From Methanotrichaceae archaeon (lineage in GTDB: Archaea; Halobacteriota; Methanosarcinia; Methanotrichales; Methanotrichaceae), in contig JABLXE010000003.1 of assembly GCA_013178225.1 (NCBI GenBank), positions 186,001-250,000 of the forward strand: a stretch of 64,000 bases of DNA, in the 5' to 3' direction. The position numbers were made by a program, and so were the translations under genes. Of the stretch, positions 1-10,386 are shown one piece after another. Under the pieces are notes generated by a model. The model saw only the letters and a list, made by a program, of their open reading frames with translations. It had not been told where the DNA came from and searched no databases. Positions within the stretch are counted from its first letter, which is position 1. Every line of letters begins with the position of its first letter.

Positions 1-598
1 AAATGATTATTCCTAGATCCCTAGCTCGAAGGGCATCTGCACAGGGATTATCGCCTTTGCAGGTTTTGTTATTGCCGTCAGATAGAAGTATTATAGTCTT
101 GACGGAGTCACGATCACCTGAACTCAGCATATCTATTGCTTTGTTTAAACCGAGACCTAAACAGGTTATTCCGCGGCCATCATTCTTATCAATGATCGTA
201 GCATTGATTGTATCATTGACAAGGCTGAAATTATTTACTGGTGGCATATTAGGGCCAATTGTGCTATTGAAGCTCACAAATCCGATTCGATCTCTGGAAT
301 CGTCCATGCCGGATACGAATTTCTTTGAGGCGCCTTTGGCAGCAGCCATGTGTGATCCAAACATGCTATTTGAGGTGTCAACTACCAGAACGGCATCAAC
401 GTCCCTTCTTGAAATGCCATTGCCTCCAGTTATATCAAGCTTTACAGTGGCAGTATCGGGATGTTCAGATCCTATGACATTAATTTTTTGAGGAGTTATT
501 TCATCATTGATGTCCAAAAAGCTGGATTCGCTAGTTGCATATGTAATATTAATAATTAGAGAGAAAACTATAATTATAAGAGATAAATTAGAATTCAT
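1..598 (-). CDS. Secreted von Willebrand factor A domain protein (partial, C-terminus off the left edge)
   Basis: The reverse strand is open from an ATG at 598 to the window edge, giving 199 codons with no stop. Residues 3-20 form a hydrophobic export signal. A VWA domain starts near residue 68. The metal-site motif DTSNS (residues 74-78, D-x-S-x-S) follows a hydrophobic strand, a conserved Thr lies in a GITCLG segment, and the later LLSDGNN supplies the Asp-Gly of the MIDAS. Such domains bind Mg2+ and mediate adhesion or assembly at the cell surface. The function of the whole protein cannot be told because its C-terminal part is missing. The gene is AT-rich compared with the window's core genes. 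Confidence 0.8.
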   Translation of the reverse strand, partial: MNSNLSLIIIVFSLIINITYATSESSFLDINDEITPQKINVIGSEHPDTATVKLDITGGNGISRRDVDAVLVVDTSNSMFGSHMAAAKGASKKFVSGMDDSRDRIGFVSFNSTIGPNMPPVNNFSLVNDTINATIIDKNDGRGITCLGLGLNKAIDMLSSGDRDSVKTIILLSDGNNKTCKGDNPCADALRARDLGIII

Positions 599-1872
599 TT
601 ATTAAGCCACTCCATTATGAATAATAAGGCAATCAGCAGGATTCAAAGAAGAATTATCTGAAATAGTCTCGTGCAAGCTGCAAGATATCTTCATCGCATC
701 CGCTAACTGTATCGTATCATATCCCTCCTCAATCCCTCGTAGACTTCAGATTCTTCCTTATATTTTACTTATAATTTCAATTTTAAATGCCAGACAGAAA
801 GATCTAGTATAAAATGCTTTCTAGGATACATTGAATATCTTGGAGATTTTTTATGCGTATTGATAAAAATTTCTTATAATAATTTTGGAATTAGAGCGCA
901 TAAAGATTAAAAAATTTTGTGAATGATGAGAGTATCAATATACGAATTCTGATATGAATCCCATAAAATTTTTGTTACAACATCATGTAAAGAGAGATTC
1001 CGTTCCTTTGTATGCCAGCTAAATAATAAAATGCATCGCGAAACGCAGATCAAGAGATCATATAGAATAGAAGCGTAATTTTTCTCATCATGAGATTTCT
1101 CCGTCTTAATTAAGCTAAAAGCCAAATATGTCGAATCTTCTTATTCCCGTGCCTCTGCTATCTCACCGACAATCCGTAACATCGATGATGCGCCTCATTG
1201 CGATCCATAACATCATAAACGATCGATCGCGGGAGAATGCGCCCAATGCTCTATTTTTCTGTTCAGTACCCATAAATTTGCCCCACCAATCAATCCGATT
1301 CAACTCCTGCCCCTCTTGGCAAGGCCCTTGTGTTTTCCTTCGACGCCAGTTGGACGAGACAGACGAGTCCAAATCCCAAAAAATTGAAACACTCCGATAA
1401 ATTAAAATCACAAAAGAACCAATGAGTAAAGCCAGGTGCATACATGACCCTAAAGACTATAGCCGTAATCCTTCTTGCAATAGTGATCCTTGGCTGGATA
1501 AGCTATATGCTGCTCTTAACTTAGTTATGTCCAGGGAAGCGAGCTGCTCCAAGAATGACCTGCGAAAGCCCATTTGCCATGAAATCGCAATAATTGGAAG
1601 GTGAAATCAAAGATTCAATTAAGACAATCTTTTCGTCTTTCTGAATCCTGCCATCGTGATACACTTTTTCAAACTGATATCACTATTCTGGCTGTATCTC
1701 TCAAATTGCTTGATTACCGGCCGCCATCTATCTTGTATCATTATGGCATTTGCAGGAAGATCATGCGGGTGTGGCGTGCTGAGCATTCCCCGGTCCACTC
1801 TTGTTACTATCAATCAAAAAATTGGCAGGCTCAGGTTGCGAAATTGGCTTGGCGACCTGGGCCCTCTCTTCC
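599..1872. other. Long AT-rich stretch without a convincing gene
   Basis: About 1.27 kb between the VWA gene start and the next clear gene end. Only short overlapping ORFs on both strands occur (for example 907-1125 minus, 1163-1441 minus, 1601-1921 plus), none with a recognisable domain or consistent start signals. The minus ORF at 1163-1441 reads somewhat protein-like in its second half but matches nothing I recognise. It may be decayed coding DNA or an upstream control region. One small hydrophobic ORF is listed separately. Confidence 0.5.
1444..1524 (+). CDS. Possible 26-residue membrane peptide or decayed N-terminal helix
   Basis: An ATG at 1444, preceded by a short GGTG, opens a 26-codon frame. 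After MTLK it is almost entirely one hydrophobic helix (IAVILLAIVILGWISYMLLL) and then stops. It looks like a signal anchor. It could be a free small membrane protein or the surviving first exported segment of a broken gene, since the following DNA does not continue the frame. No family was recognised. Confidence 0.25.
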   Translation: MTLKTIAVILLAIVILGWISYMLLLT

Positions 1873-2265
1873 TCATCCGGGTATCTCAAAGGCCTTCTTG
1901 GTGCTGGGCAGCAGACAGTAGATCAATATCAGACCGTTGATAATGATTGCAAAGGACATCGCCTCCCAGCTGGACCCTCCCAAGATGTATAGGAAAGCCA
2001 ATATCAGATTCAAACCTGATATGAAAACCAGGAATATCCATCCCTGAGGATCGACGTTCCAGAGCATGCGGAACACCCACAGGTAAATCAAGAATAGTAT
2101 TCCCCAACCGAGAGCTCCCCAGAAGTCAAAAGTCCAGAAACGCAGTTCCCCAATGTACATCGGAAGCAGATGCAACATCTGCAGCGTTACTATCAACGCC
2201 TGGGCTGCACCTAGTAGCGCAAAAATCGCCAACAACGTGATTACAAACGGTCTATCTTTCGCCAT
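1873..2265 (-). CDS. Small four-helix integral membrane protein, function unknown
   Basis: 130 residues with about four hydrophobic segments (roughly residues 7-29, 50-66, 75-93 and 102-118) separated by short loops, starting MAKDRPFVIT. It ends in a charged STKKAFEIPG tail. The start at 2265 is supported by a GGTG-containing segment just upstream. It lies 113 bp downstream of the DUF1269 membrane gene on the same strand and may share its transcript. No catalytic motif is visible, and no family is recognised with confidence. Confidence 0.65.
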   Translation of the reverse strand: MAKDRPFVITLLAIFALLGAAQALIVTLQMLHLLPMYIGELRFWTFDFWGALGWGILFLIYLWVFRMLWNVDPQGWIFLVFISGLNLILAFLYILGGSSWEAMSFAIIINGLILIYCLLPSTKKAFEIPG

Positions 2266-2378
2266 AAGTGAAACACCTTTATTTTAATTTCAATATTTAA
2301 ATTGATATATTTGCAGCGACATGAAGCATTTCCATAGTTTTTTTTCAACAAAAAAAATGATAGCCATTTCAGCTACCT

Positions 2379-2864
2379 TTAGGAGGCAAACGCATGCCTG
2401 AGTTTTTCCTCCTGTTCATTGGATAGCGAGGTCTTTATCACTTTTACATTCTTGTACTTTTTCAGGGTGTCTTCCACCTTATCGGGCACAACATCCTTCA
2501 CCAGCAGGAATAGCGCGGAATTGCCCGGCTGCAAGGTGTTCCCGACCTCCTTGATGAATTTGTCATCCACCCCCACATCGGCATACTTGCCCGCCAGAGC
2601 ACCAGCAGCGGCTCCGACTACCAATCCGAACACAGGCACGAAGAAGATCAGGCCGATCAGAAGGCCCCAGAAAGCCCCGCCCAGGGCGCCTGCTCCTGCC
2701 ATGCTGCTGATCTGCTTAACCTTGACTTTACCCTCCTTATCTCTTACTGCCACTGCCGCATCTTCCAGGCCGATCAATCGCTCCTTTTGCAGCTGCAACA
2801 AGTCGTCCCTCATGCGCTCAGCATCAGTTTCGTTATCAAATGCTAAAACTACCAGACTGCTCAA
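2379..2864 (-). CDS. DUF1269-family membrane protein
   Basis: 161 residues. An N-terminal soluble part begins SSLVVLAFDNETDAERMRDDL. It is followed by a glycine/alanine-rich double hydrophobic hairpin (roughly residues 55-95, with GAGALGGAFWGLLIGLIFFVPVF split by short turns) and a C-terminal soluble alpha/beta region containing a KVIKTSLS strand. This order and length are those of the DUF1269 (COG4803) family of small glycine-zipper membrane proteins. Their function is unknown; general-stress expression has been suggested for bacterial members. It is probably co-transcribed with the four-helix membrane gene downstream. Confidence 0.8.
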   Translation of the reverse strand: MSSLVVLAFDNETDAERMRDDLLQLQKERLIGLEDAAVAVRDKEGKVKVKQISSMAGAGALGGAFWGLLIGLIFFVPVFGLVVGAAAGALAGKYADVGVDDKFIKEVGNTLQPGNSALFLLVKDVVPDKVEDTLKKYKNVKVIKTSLSNEQEEKLRHAFAS

Positions 2865-3267
2865 ACTTTCGTCTCCTATTCAGTTTACCTCTACAAATTT
2901 GCAGATAAGTATGACACTCTATTCGAATATGAAGAGATGATAATGTAAACATCTTACCTGAATTACGTAACGTATGTATCTACACTTAAATTAACTAAAG
3001 AGAGAAAAATTTTGGAACGAATCTGGGACAACTTCATGAAATCAAGGTTGGATTGGGATCTGATCTCCCATTTTCAGTTTTTTTGGGGCTTTTCGCTGAA
3101 TTGTGAGTGAGGTCCAGAGAAATTATTGCCTCTGCGACTCTGTGGTTAGGAATAGCGGTTCACCACAGAGGCGCCGAGAACTGAGAAAAAATGCGATTCA
3201 AGTTCACTCCTGCTAAACGCCGAGGAAACGATTTCAGGCACAGCCTCTAATTCCCAGTTCACAAGCT
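2865..3267. other. Intergenic region with an inverted repeat
   Basis: About 400 bp between two minus-strand genes. Apart from the imperfect inverted repeat at 3128-3178, I see AT-rich sequence that may hold the promoter of the DUF1269 gene, and no gene. Confidence 0.5.
3128..3178. repeat. Imperfect inverted repeat of a dispersed CACAGAGGC-type element
   Basis: Left arm 3128-3146 and right arm 3162-3178 are inverted copies sharing ACCACAGAG-x-CGC-x-GAG, separated by about 15 bases. It lies 90 bp past the stop of the glucosidase gene, where it could act as a transcript-end hairpin. The same ACCACAGAGGC word recurs at 25157-25181, so it appears to be a short dispersed repeat of this genome. Confidence 0.55.
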
Positions 3268-6000
3268 CTATCCCATCTCTTTGCTCCCGGTTTCGAATCC
3301 GGCCATTTTGCCAACTTCGAGGGCTCGTTTTGAGTCCAGCAAGCCGTTAAGCTGAATCAGCTTGGCCACTACTCCAGTCCAGCCGGTCTGGTGGCTGGCA
3401 CCCAATCCTGCTCCGTTATCGCCGTGGAAATACTCATAGAATAAAATATAGTCACGCCAATGGGGATCGGCCTGAAACTTCTTCGAACTGCCAAAGACCG
3501 GCCGCCTTCTCGCGTTCTCCTCATCGGGCAGAAAAATCCGGATTAACCTCCTGGCAATCTCCTGGCTCACCTCGTAGAGGTTCATCAAGCGACCCGATCC
3601 CGTCGGGCATTCCACCTTGAAGTTATCGCCATAGTAAAGGTAGTACTGCAGCAGGGCACGGTAGATCAGAACATTGATCGGAAACCAGACCGGCCCTCGC
3701 CAATTGGAGTTTCCCCCAAAAGTGCCGCTGTTGGATTCTGCTGGCAGATAGTCCACACGGTACTCCTGGCCACCGACATAAAAGATGTAAGGATGGTTCT
3801 GGTGAACCTTGGAGAGGGACCGGATGCCATAAGGGCTGAGGAATTCGTTTTCGTCCAGCATGCGTGATAGAATGCGGCGCAGCCTCTCCTCATTTACCAG
3901 GGCCAAAATGCCTCGACCCCCAACACCCAGGTGCTGGCTACCTGTGGCATGGATACTTGTAAGAAGCTCGGGCATTTTCTGCAATCGCTCCATTATTCGT
4001 TTCTCCAGTAGAGGAGTGCGCTCTCGTTGCCAGGGCTCAATGACTGTAGTGGCACATAGCGGCAGAAGTCCTACCATCGAACGGACCTTGAGACGGGTAG
4101 CGTTCCCGTCGGGCAGTCGCAAAACATCGTAGTAAAAGCCGTCCTCCTCGTCCCACATCCCGTCTGACCCCAGGCGGTTCATGGCCGCACCAATGAAAAG
4201 AAAATGACTGGCAAACTTGGCGCTGAGGTCTTCGTATATTGGATCTGATGCCGCCAGCTCGATTCCTATCTCAAGCATATTTTGGCTGAAGAAGGCCATC
4301 CAGGCGGTCCCATCGGCCTGCTCCAGGTAACCTCCGGTAGGCAGCTGAGCGCTGCGGTCGAAGACGCCAATATTATCCAGTCCCAGGAAGCCGCCCTCAA
4401 AAACATTCTTGCCAAAGCGGTCCTTGCGGTTCACCCACCAGGTGAAGTTTACCATGAGCTTTCCAAAGATCCGCTTGAGATCGGCGATATCTCCAACTCC
4501 ACGCAAGGTTTGCTCGGTCCGGTATAGAAAGATGCTTGCCCAGGCGTGAACAGGTGGATTGACGTCGCTGAAATTCCATTCGTAAGCCGGAATCTGTCCG
4601 CTGGGATGAAGATAGATTTCTTTCAGCATCAAGTTCAGCTGCTGCTTGGCAAAGTCCGGGTCCACTATGGATAGGGCAACTGCATGAAAGGCCAGATCCC
4701 AGGCAGCATACCAAGGATATTCCCACTTATCCGGCATGGAAATTATATGCTCGTTTTGCATGTGGAACCATTCCCTGTTTCTGACCTGCTTGGGGTGAGA
4801 AGCCCAGGGATCGGCACCGTGTTCCTCCAGCCATTTTCCGACATCGAAGTAGTAGTATTGCTTGGACCAGAGCATGCCGGCCAGGGCCTGACGCATCACC
4901 TTGGTCTCTTCAGGTGAGACCGAAGACGGAATCACCGATCGATAGAAATCGTCCGCCTCCTTCCGGCGGGCCTTCAGGGTGGGCTCAAAATCCTTAAAGG
5001 GATCGGCCAACTCAGCTGGCGATGCTCGGCTAAGGCGAAGATACACCGTTTCCGCCTTGCCTGCACCAATGGTCAGCTGGTAGTGAGCGGAGGCTTTGGT
5101 TCCCATACCTTCCGGATTGATGGCATCGGTCTGCCCTTGTACCACGAAATCACTGATGCCATCCTTGACGAACGGACCGGCATTTTGGCCTGCAAAGAGA
5201 CGGACATTGTTGGTCTCATTCTCGGCAAAGAGCAGGGGAACATGTCCCTGGCCGTAAAGATAGTAATCGGGCAGGGTTTCCGTCAACTCGGAGCCGGTAT
5301 GATGTGCCAGGATCGCCCAGTCGTTCGTTTCCTGCAGCACCCTAAGAGCCGGCTTGGAGCCTCCCTCGGACCACGACCAGGTGTTGCGGAACCAGAGAGT
5401 TGGAAGAACATGGAGGATTGCCTCCTCAGGGCCTCGATTGTAGATGCTGACCTTGATCAGCATATCCTCAGGCGCTGCCTTGGCGTACTCCACAAATACA
5501 TCGAAGTACCGGTCCTCGTCGAAGATCCCAGTGTCGATTAGCTCGTACTCCGCCTCATTCCGGGAGCGCTCGTAATTGGCCTTCACCAGGTCGTTGTAAG
5601 GGTATTCCCCTTGCGGATATTTGTACAGATATTTCATGTACGAGTGCGTCGGGGTGCTGTCGAGATAGTAATAATATTCCTTCACATCTTCGCTATGGTT
5701 GCCCTCGCCGTTGGTCAGGCCAAACATTCGCTCTTTTAATATGGGATCTTTGCCGTTCCAGAGCGCAAGACAAAAACAGAGCAGCTGGTGATCATCCGAG
5801 ATTCCTGCCAGGCCGTCCTCGCCCCAGTGGTAGGCACGAGAACGGGCCTGGTCATGGCTGAAGTATTCCCAGGCGTTCCCGTCCGCGCTATAATCCTCCC
5901 GAACCGTTCCCCATTGGCGCTCGCTCAGGTACGGGCCCCACTTCTTCCAGGCCACGACATTATGATGCGCCTCCTCCAAACGTTTCTGTTCTATCTCCAT
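3268..6000 (-). CDS. GH63-like (MGH1-type) glucosidase
   Basis: 910 residues, no signal peptide, so cytoplasmic. The N-terminal half is a beta-rich domain (opening HHNVVAWKKWGPYLSERQW; YNRGPEEAILHVLPTLWFRNTW near residue 200). The C-terminal half is an alpha/alpha-barrel catalytic region rich in aromatic motifs (KWEYPWYAAWDLAFH, GGFLGLDNIGVFDRS, NSNWRGPVWFPINVLIYRAL, FHGDNGAGLGASHQTGWT). This arrangement and length fit the GH63/mannosylglycerate-hydrolase-like family annotated as 'glucosidase' in many bacteria and methanogens. The likely role is hydrolysis of an alpha-glucosidic storage or compatible-solute linkage; the exact substrate cannot be read from sequence. It stands alone, 166 bp divergent from the MFS gene. 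Confidence 0.85.
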   Translation of the reverse strand: MEIEQKRLEEAHHNVVAWKKWGPYLSERQWGTVREDYSADGNAWEYFSHDQARSRAYHWGEDGLAGISDDHQLLCFCLALWNGKDPILKERMFGLTNGEGNHSEDVKEYYYYLDSTPTHSYMKYLYKYPQGEYPYNDLVKANYERSRNEAEYELIDTGIFDEDRYFDVFVEYAKAAPEDMLIKVSIYNRGPEEAILHVLPTLWFRNTWSWSEGGSKPALRVLQETNDWAILAHHTGSELTETLPDYYLYGQGHVPLLFAENETNNVRLFAGQNAGPFVKDGISDFVVQGQTDAINPEGMGTKASAHYQLTIGAGKAETVYLRLSRASPAELADPFKDFEPTLKARRKEADDFYRSVIPSSVSPEETKVMRQALAGMLWSKQYYYFDVGKWLEEHGADPWASHPKQVRNREWFHMQNEHIISMPDKWEYPWYAAWDLAFHAVALSIVDPDFAKQQLNLMLKEIYLHPSGQIPAYEWNFSDVNPPVHAWASIFLYRTEQTLRGVGDIADLKRIFGKLMVNFTWWVNRKDRFGKNVFEGGFLGLDNIGVFDRSAQLPTGGYLEQADGTAWMAFFSQNMLEIGIELAASDPIYEDLSAKFASHFLFIGAAMNRLGSDGMWDEEDGFYYDVLRLPDGNATRLKVRSMVGLLPLCATTVIEPWQRERTPLLEKRIMERLQKMPELLTSIHATGSQHLGVGGRGILALVNEERLRRILSRMLDENEFLSPYGIRSLSKVHQNHPYIFYVGGQEYRVDYLPAESNSGTFGGNSNWRGPVWFPINVLIYRALLQYYLYYGDNFKVECPTGSGRLMNLYEVSQEIARRLIRIFLPDEENARRRPVFGSSKKFQADPHWRDYILFYEYFHGDNGAGLGASHQTGWTGVVAKLIQLNGLLDSKRALEVGKMAGFETGSKEMG

Positions 6001-6201
6001 GATTCCTCACTGATGCTTCCTAAATTGACGGTAACTTATCAAATAACTATAAATTGATATAGAGTTAATAGAATATAGCTTCATTGGCTGTAGAAGCCCT
6101 TGGGAGTCTGAAAGATGATTTTTCAACCAAGTCCAGAGGAGCGGGAATGATGCGGCTTCCTGAGTATGATTTACGGGAGAAGGATTTTTTGGAGCCGATC
6201 C

Positions 6202-7683
6202 ATGCCAGAAACCTACAAAAATGAGGTGAGCGCCTATAGATCATTGATCCTGCCGTTGGCGCTTGGCCAGTTCATATGCAGCTATGCCGCAACCAACATG
6301 AACGTGGCAATCAGCGCCATAGCCTACGACCTGGGAACGACTGTTAGCGGAATTCAATTGACGATCACCCTGTTCACCCTTACCATGGCTGCCTTGATGA
6401 TTCCCGGCAGCAAACTGACGGATATATGGGGACGCAAGTTCTGTTTCAGGATCGGCCTCATCGTTTACGGCCTGGGCGGCCTGATAGCAACGCTTGCTCC
6501 ATCTCTTGGACTTCTGACGGTTGGCTATTCGCTGCTTGAAGGAATCGGCTCCGCGCTCCTGATCCCACCTATCTATATATTGCTCACAGTCTCCTTTCCC
6601 GATGTTAAGTCAAGAGCCAAATCGTTCGGCATCATCAGCGCGGCAGCAGGGATCGGAGCGGCGGCCGGACCGCTGATCGGGGGGCTCATTACCAGCGGGA
6701 TCAGCTGGCGAGCTTCTTTCCTGGTTCAGGTTCTGGTGGTTCTGTACATAATCTTCTTGACCAAACGAATTGCGGACCCCGAATTAACAGGCCCCAAGCC
6801 TCATTTCGACTTAATTGGGGCGATTCTTTCGGCAGCTGGCCTGTTCTTCATTGTGCTGGGCATCCTTCTGTCCTCGACTTACGGATGGTTCAGGGCAGAA
6901 AAGGATTTCTCAATAGGAAGCAAAGTCCTGATTCCTGTGGGTGGAATCTCTCCCGTCTGGGTGGCAGTTGCCGTTGGTGCCGTTATCTTACTGTCGTTCT
7001 TTTTGCACATCCGGTCCAGAGAGCGTCACGGCAAAGAGCCGCTGATATCGACCCATATATTCCGCAACTGTACATCCAACCTGGGATTGGTGACGCAAAA
7101 TGTTCAATGGCTGATCATGCAGGGAAGCTTCTTCGTGATCTCGGTCTTCCTGCAAACGATCCGAGGATTCAACGCCATTTCCACGGGCCTGATACTCACC
7201 CCCACGACCATCGGAATCCTGGTCTCTTCGATGGCTGCAAGAAGACTCGCCTACAAATATTCTCAGCGAGCCCTTATCAGGTGGGGTTTTGCGATCACCA
7301 TCGTCGGCATGGTCCTTCTGGTCTGGCTGGCAAGCGCCACTTCGCCCATCTTCAACTTCGTCCCCGGTCTCCTTCTGATGGGACTGGGCATAGGGATCAT
7401 GCTCACTTCATCAGTCAACGTTGTGCAGTCTGCCTTCCCCGAAAAAGATCAGGGCGAAATCTCGGGCTTATCGAGAAGCGTCTCAAACCTGGGATCTGCG
7501 CTCGGAACTTCTATCGTCGGCTCGGTCTTGCTGACCACGTTTCTTCCTCAGACTCAGACCTTTGGCCTGGCTTTGATCACCCTTGTAGTCATTTCTGCTA
7601 TCGGTCTGGTTGCTGCATTGCTCCTTCCCGCAGATAAGGCCCAGTCTGAAGAAGCCTCAACAGCAGGGGAATCCGGAAGTTGA
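6202..7683 (+). CDS. MFS transporter, DHA2 (14-helix) drug-exporter type
   Basis: 493 residues from the ATG at 6202, chosen because GGAG lies about ten bases upstream and because the family starts shortly before the first helix; an in-frame ATG at 6166 lacks this. Motif A is visible after helix 2 (GSKLTDIWGRKFCFRIG), and the antiporter motif C region is GIGAAAGPLIGG in helix 5. About 14 hydrophobic segments follow, with a cytoplasmic loop containing RSRERHGKEPLIS in the middle, as in EmrB/QacA exporters. It probably exports organic compounds using the proton or sodium gradient; the substrate is unknown. Monocistronic by context. Confidence 0.88.
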   Translation: MPETYKNEVSAYRSLILPLALGQFICSYAATNMNVAISAIAYDLGTTVSGIQLTITLFTLTMAALMIPGSKLTDIWGRKFCFRIGLIVYGLGGLIATLAPSLGLLTVGYSLLEGIGSALLIPPIYILLTVSFPDVKSRAKSFGIISAAAGIGAAAGPLIGGLITSGISWRASFLVQVLVVLYIIFLTKRIADPELTGPKPHFDLIGAILSAAGLFFIVLGILLSSTYGWFRAEKDFSIGSKVLIPVGGISPVWVAVAVGAVILLSFFLHIRSRERHGKEPLISTHIFRNCTSNLGLVTQNVQWLIMQGSFFVISVFLQTIRGFNAISTGLILTPTTIGILVSSMAARRLAYKYSQRALIRWGFAITIVGMVLLVWLASATSPIFNFVPGLLLMGLGIGIMLTSSVNVVQSAFPEKDQGEISGLSRSVSNLGSALGTSIVGSVLLTTFLPQTQTFGLALITLVVISAIGLVAALLLPADKAQSEEASTAGESGS

Positions 7684-7892
7684 TGTCGAGGACCATTTAG
7701 CGCAACCCCGGTCTTATGACCAGAAGTCAGCCACGAAGAGCTCTAAATCTCCATTTCCGGAGCTCTCTCTGGCCTCTTGCAGCACGCTTTCACCATTTCC
7801 TGATTAAGGTCTGTGCAACAGAACTCTCGCTCCCTTCGGGCCGGATCAATAACGGCCACTTTGCATTCCAAAGTGATGAAGCGATTTCAGCA

Positions 7893-7905
7893 AACTATTT
7901 AAAAA
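7893..7905 (+). promoter_or_regulatory. TATA-like element before cdc48
   Basis: An ATTTAAAAAATAG tract lies about 80 bp before the cdc48 start, in the otherwise featureless 296-bp gap 7684-7979. The distance predicts a leader of roughly 50-60 nt. Assigned by resemblance to archaeal box A only. Confidence 0.45.
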
Positions 7906-7979
7906 ATAGAGCCCCATAACATTAGCAGAGAGCGGAAAAGTAAAGCACGATAGAAGTAAACCAGAGAAGGGTTGAAATC

Positions 7980-10259
7980 ATGACTAATGGTGAACCCGTG
8001 AGGCTAAAGGTAGCCGAGTCGAACCAGGGTGATGTAGGAAAGGGCATCGTCAGAATAGCTGAGGAGTATCTGCAAAAGATCGGCACTCGCCCCCTGGATG
8101 TGGTCGAGGTGGTAGGCTCCAGGCCCACCGCGGCCCTGGCCGTCAGCGCCTATTCCGCAGACCAGGGAATAGATATGGTCAGAATGGACGGCCTCATCAG
8201 GTCCAACGCCGGAACCAGCATCGGCCAGTATGTGGAGGTCAGGAAAGCCAGCTGGAGCGAGGCCAAACACGTGACCCTGGCCCCGGTCACACAAGGGATG
8301 CAGATCTTTGCCCCCGGAGATGTGCTTACCAAGGTATTTAACGGAAGGCCGGTCACCAGGGGCGACGTAATCTCCACTACAAGCGTCCGCAAGCCTCCAT
8401 CGGACAGCCTGGGTCGAGAGACCATGTTCGAGGAGATCTTCCGCGGATTCCTGGGCGCTCAAGCCTTCGGCCTGGGAGAGATCAAGCTGCGGGTGGTCTC
8501 GACCAGCCCCGGTGGAATAGTTAAGATCACTGAGACCACTGAGATAGAGCTGCTGCCTCAGGCGGTTGAACCACCAGAGCGGCCCGTTCCCTCCGTGGTC
8601 TATGAGGACATCGGCGGCATGAAGCCCATCATCACCAAGGTGCGGGAGATGGTGGAGCTTCCGCTCAAACACCCCGAGCTCTTCGACCGGCTGGGAATCG
8701 ACCCGCCCAAAGGAGTCCTGCTGCACGGACCGCCAGGCACCGGCAAGACCATGCTCGCCAAGGCGGTGGCCAACGAGAGCGATGCCTACTTCATAAGCAT
8801 CAACGGCCCGGAGATTATGTCCAAGTACTACGGGGAGAGCGAGAAGGCCCTGAGGGATCTGTTTGAGGAGGCCGAGAAGAACACCCCGGCCATCATATTC
8901 CTGGATGAGCTGGACTCAATCGCCCCCAAGAGGGGCGAGGTGACGGGCGAAGTGGAGCGAAGGGTGGTAGCCCAGCTTCTGTCCCTGATGGACGGCCTAA
9001 AAGAGAGAAAGAATGTGATAGTAATAGGCTCGACCAACCGCCCGGAGGCGCTGGACATGGCGCTCCGCCGGCCCGGACGCTTCGACCGGGAGATCGAGCT
9101 GGGCGTCCCGGATACAGAGGGCAGGAAAGAGATCTTCCAGATTCACACCAGGGGTATGCCGCTGCACGAGGACATAGACCTGGACGAGTTCGCCGATAGG
9201 ACTTACGGCTTTGTGGGGGCGGACATCTCGGCTGTTACCAGAGAGGCAGCCATGAATGCGCTTCGCCGCATCCTGCCGGAGATCGATCTGGACGAGCCCA
9301 CCATACCCAAGGAGATCCTGGACCGGCTAATCGTCTCGAAAGAGGACTTCGAGGCCGCCATGCGTGAGGTTCAGCCTTCAGCCATGCGAGAGATCTTAAT
9401 TGAGATCCCGAACGTCAAGTGGGAGGACATCGGCGGGCTTGAAAACGTAAAGCAGCTCCTGAAAGAGGCGGTGGAGTGGCCGCTTCGAAACGCCGAGAGC
9501 TTCCGACGGCTGGGAATTGAGGCACCAAAAGGCGTTCTGCTGTACGGGCCGCCAGGAACCGGAAAGACCATGCTCGCCAAGGCGGTGGCCAACGAGAGCG
9601 AGGCCAACTTCATCTCGGTCAAGGGGAGCACCCTTCTCTCCAAATGGTACGGTGAGAGCGAGAAGAGGGTAGAGGAGATATTCCGCAAGGCCAAACAGGT
9701 AGCGCCGGCCATAATCTTCCTGGACGAGCTGGACGCTTTGGTGCCCATTCGAGGCGGAGCGGTCGGCGAACCTCATGTGACCGAGAGGATCGTCAACCAG
9801 CTGCTTTCCGAGCTGGACGGGCTGGAGGAGCTGAGAGGCGTGGTGGTCATCGCTGCTACCAACCGGCCGGATATAGTTGATCCTGCACTGCTTCGCCCGG
9901 GACGCTTCGACGAGCTGATCCTGGTTCCTGTGCCCGATGCCCTATCCCGCCATAAGATCTACGAGGTCCACCTCAAGAAGATGCCCCTGGCGGAGGATGC
10001 GGACATCGATGAGCTGGTCAGCCTGACCGAGCAGTACACCGGTGCAGATATCGCTGCAGTGGCCCGAAAAGCGGGTCGGATCGCTCTTCGTGAAGATATG
10101 GAGACCCAGGAGGTACGCCAGGGCGATTTCCTGGCCGCAATCGAGGAGATCGCTCCGTCGGTCACCCCTGACACCATGAAGTACTACGCCCGCCTGGGCA
10201 CAGAGCTTCGCAAGAAAGCCTCACGTGAGGTGGAGCGAGGCGGAGAGATGTACGTCTGA
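7980..10259 (+). CDS. cdc48: Cdc48/VAT-type AAA+ ATPase with two AAA modules
   Basis: 759 residues, the usual size of archaeal VAT/p97 proteins. Residues 1 to about 190 form the substrate-binding N domain ([18 protein letters not shown] at the start). The D1 module has Walker A GPPGTGKT at 250-257, Walker [10 protein letters not shown] and the arginine-finger region [12 protein letters not shown]2 repeats this with GPPGTGKT at 523-530, IIFLDELDA and [10 protein letters not shown]. Both modules keep pore-loop-type aromatics ([16 protein letters not shown]). The hexamer unfolds proteins using ATP, typically upstream of the proteasome, whose alpha subunit is encoded at 45952. All catalytic motifs are intact. 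Confidence 0.97.
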   Translation: MTNGEPVRLKVAESNQGDVGKGIVRIAEEYLQKIGTRPLDVVEVVGSRPTAALAVSAYSADQGIDMVRMDGLIRSNAGTSIGQYVEVRKASWSEAKHVTLAPVTQGMQIFAPGDVLTKVFNGRPVTRGDVISTTSVRKPPSDSLGRETMFEEIFRGFLGAQAFGLGEIKLRVVSTSPGGIVKITETTEIELLPQAVEPPERPVPSVVYEDIGGMKPIITKVREMVELPLKHPELFDRLGIDPPKGVLLHGPPGTGKTMLAKAVANESDAYFISINGPEIMSKYYGESEKALRDLFEEAEKNTPAIIFLDELDSIAPKRGEVTGEVERRVVAQLLSLMDGLKERKNVIVIGSTNRPEALDMALRRPGRFDREIELGVPDTEGRKEIFQIHTRGMPLHEDIDLDEFADRTYGFVGADISAVTREAAMNALRRILPEIDLDEPTIPKEILDRLIVSKEDFEAAMREVQPSAMREILIEIPNVKWEDIGGLENVKQLLKEAVEWPLRNAESFRRLGIEAPKGVLLYGPPGTGKTMLAKAVANESEANFISVKGSTLLSKWYGESEKRVEEIFRKAKQVAPAIIFLDELDALVPIRGGAVGEPHVTERIVNQLLSELDGLEELRGVVVIAATNRPDIVDPALLRPGRFDELILVPVPDALSRHKIYEVHLKKMPLAEDADIDELVSLTEQYTGADIAAVARKAGRIALREDMETQEVRQGDFLAAIEEIAPSVTPDTMKYYARLGTELRKKASREVERGGEMYV

Positions 10260-10386
10260 CGGCAATCCTCAGACGGCCATCTCAAATTTTTGGTCCATTC
10301 AAATATTTTTAACTGCTTCTTCAGGCCGTGACCGCATCAGAGATGGCAGAGGCCGGCCTCAAACGATCGCGCAAATGAAAAAAAAA
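10260..10386. terminator. Convergent intergenic region with T-runs
   Basis: Between the stops of cdc48 (plus) and the pentapeptide gene (minus). It contains T-rich stretches CAAATTTTTGG and AAATATTTTTAACT, suitable as archaeal oligo-T terminators for cdc48, and an A-run just after the opposing stop. No gene. Confidence 0.5.

Noticed and set aside
1163-1441. A 92-residue minus-strand ORF
   Set aside because: A stop lies just upstream, no ribosome site or domain was seen, and overlapping ORFs on the other strand are equally long; too weak to call.
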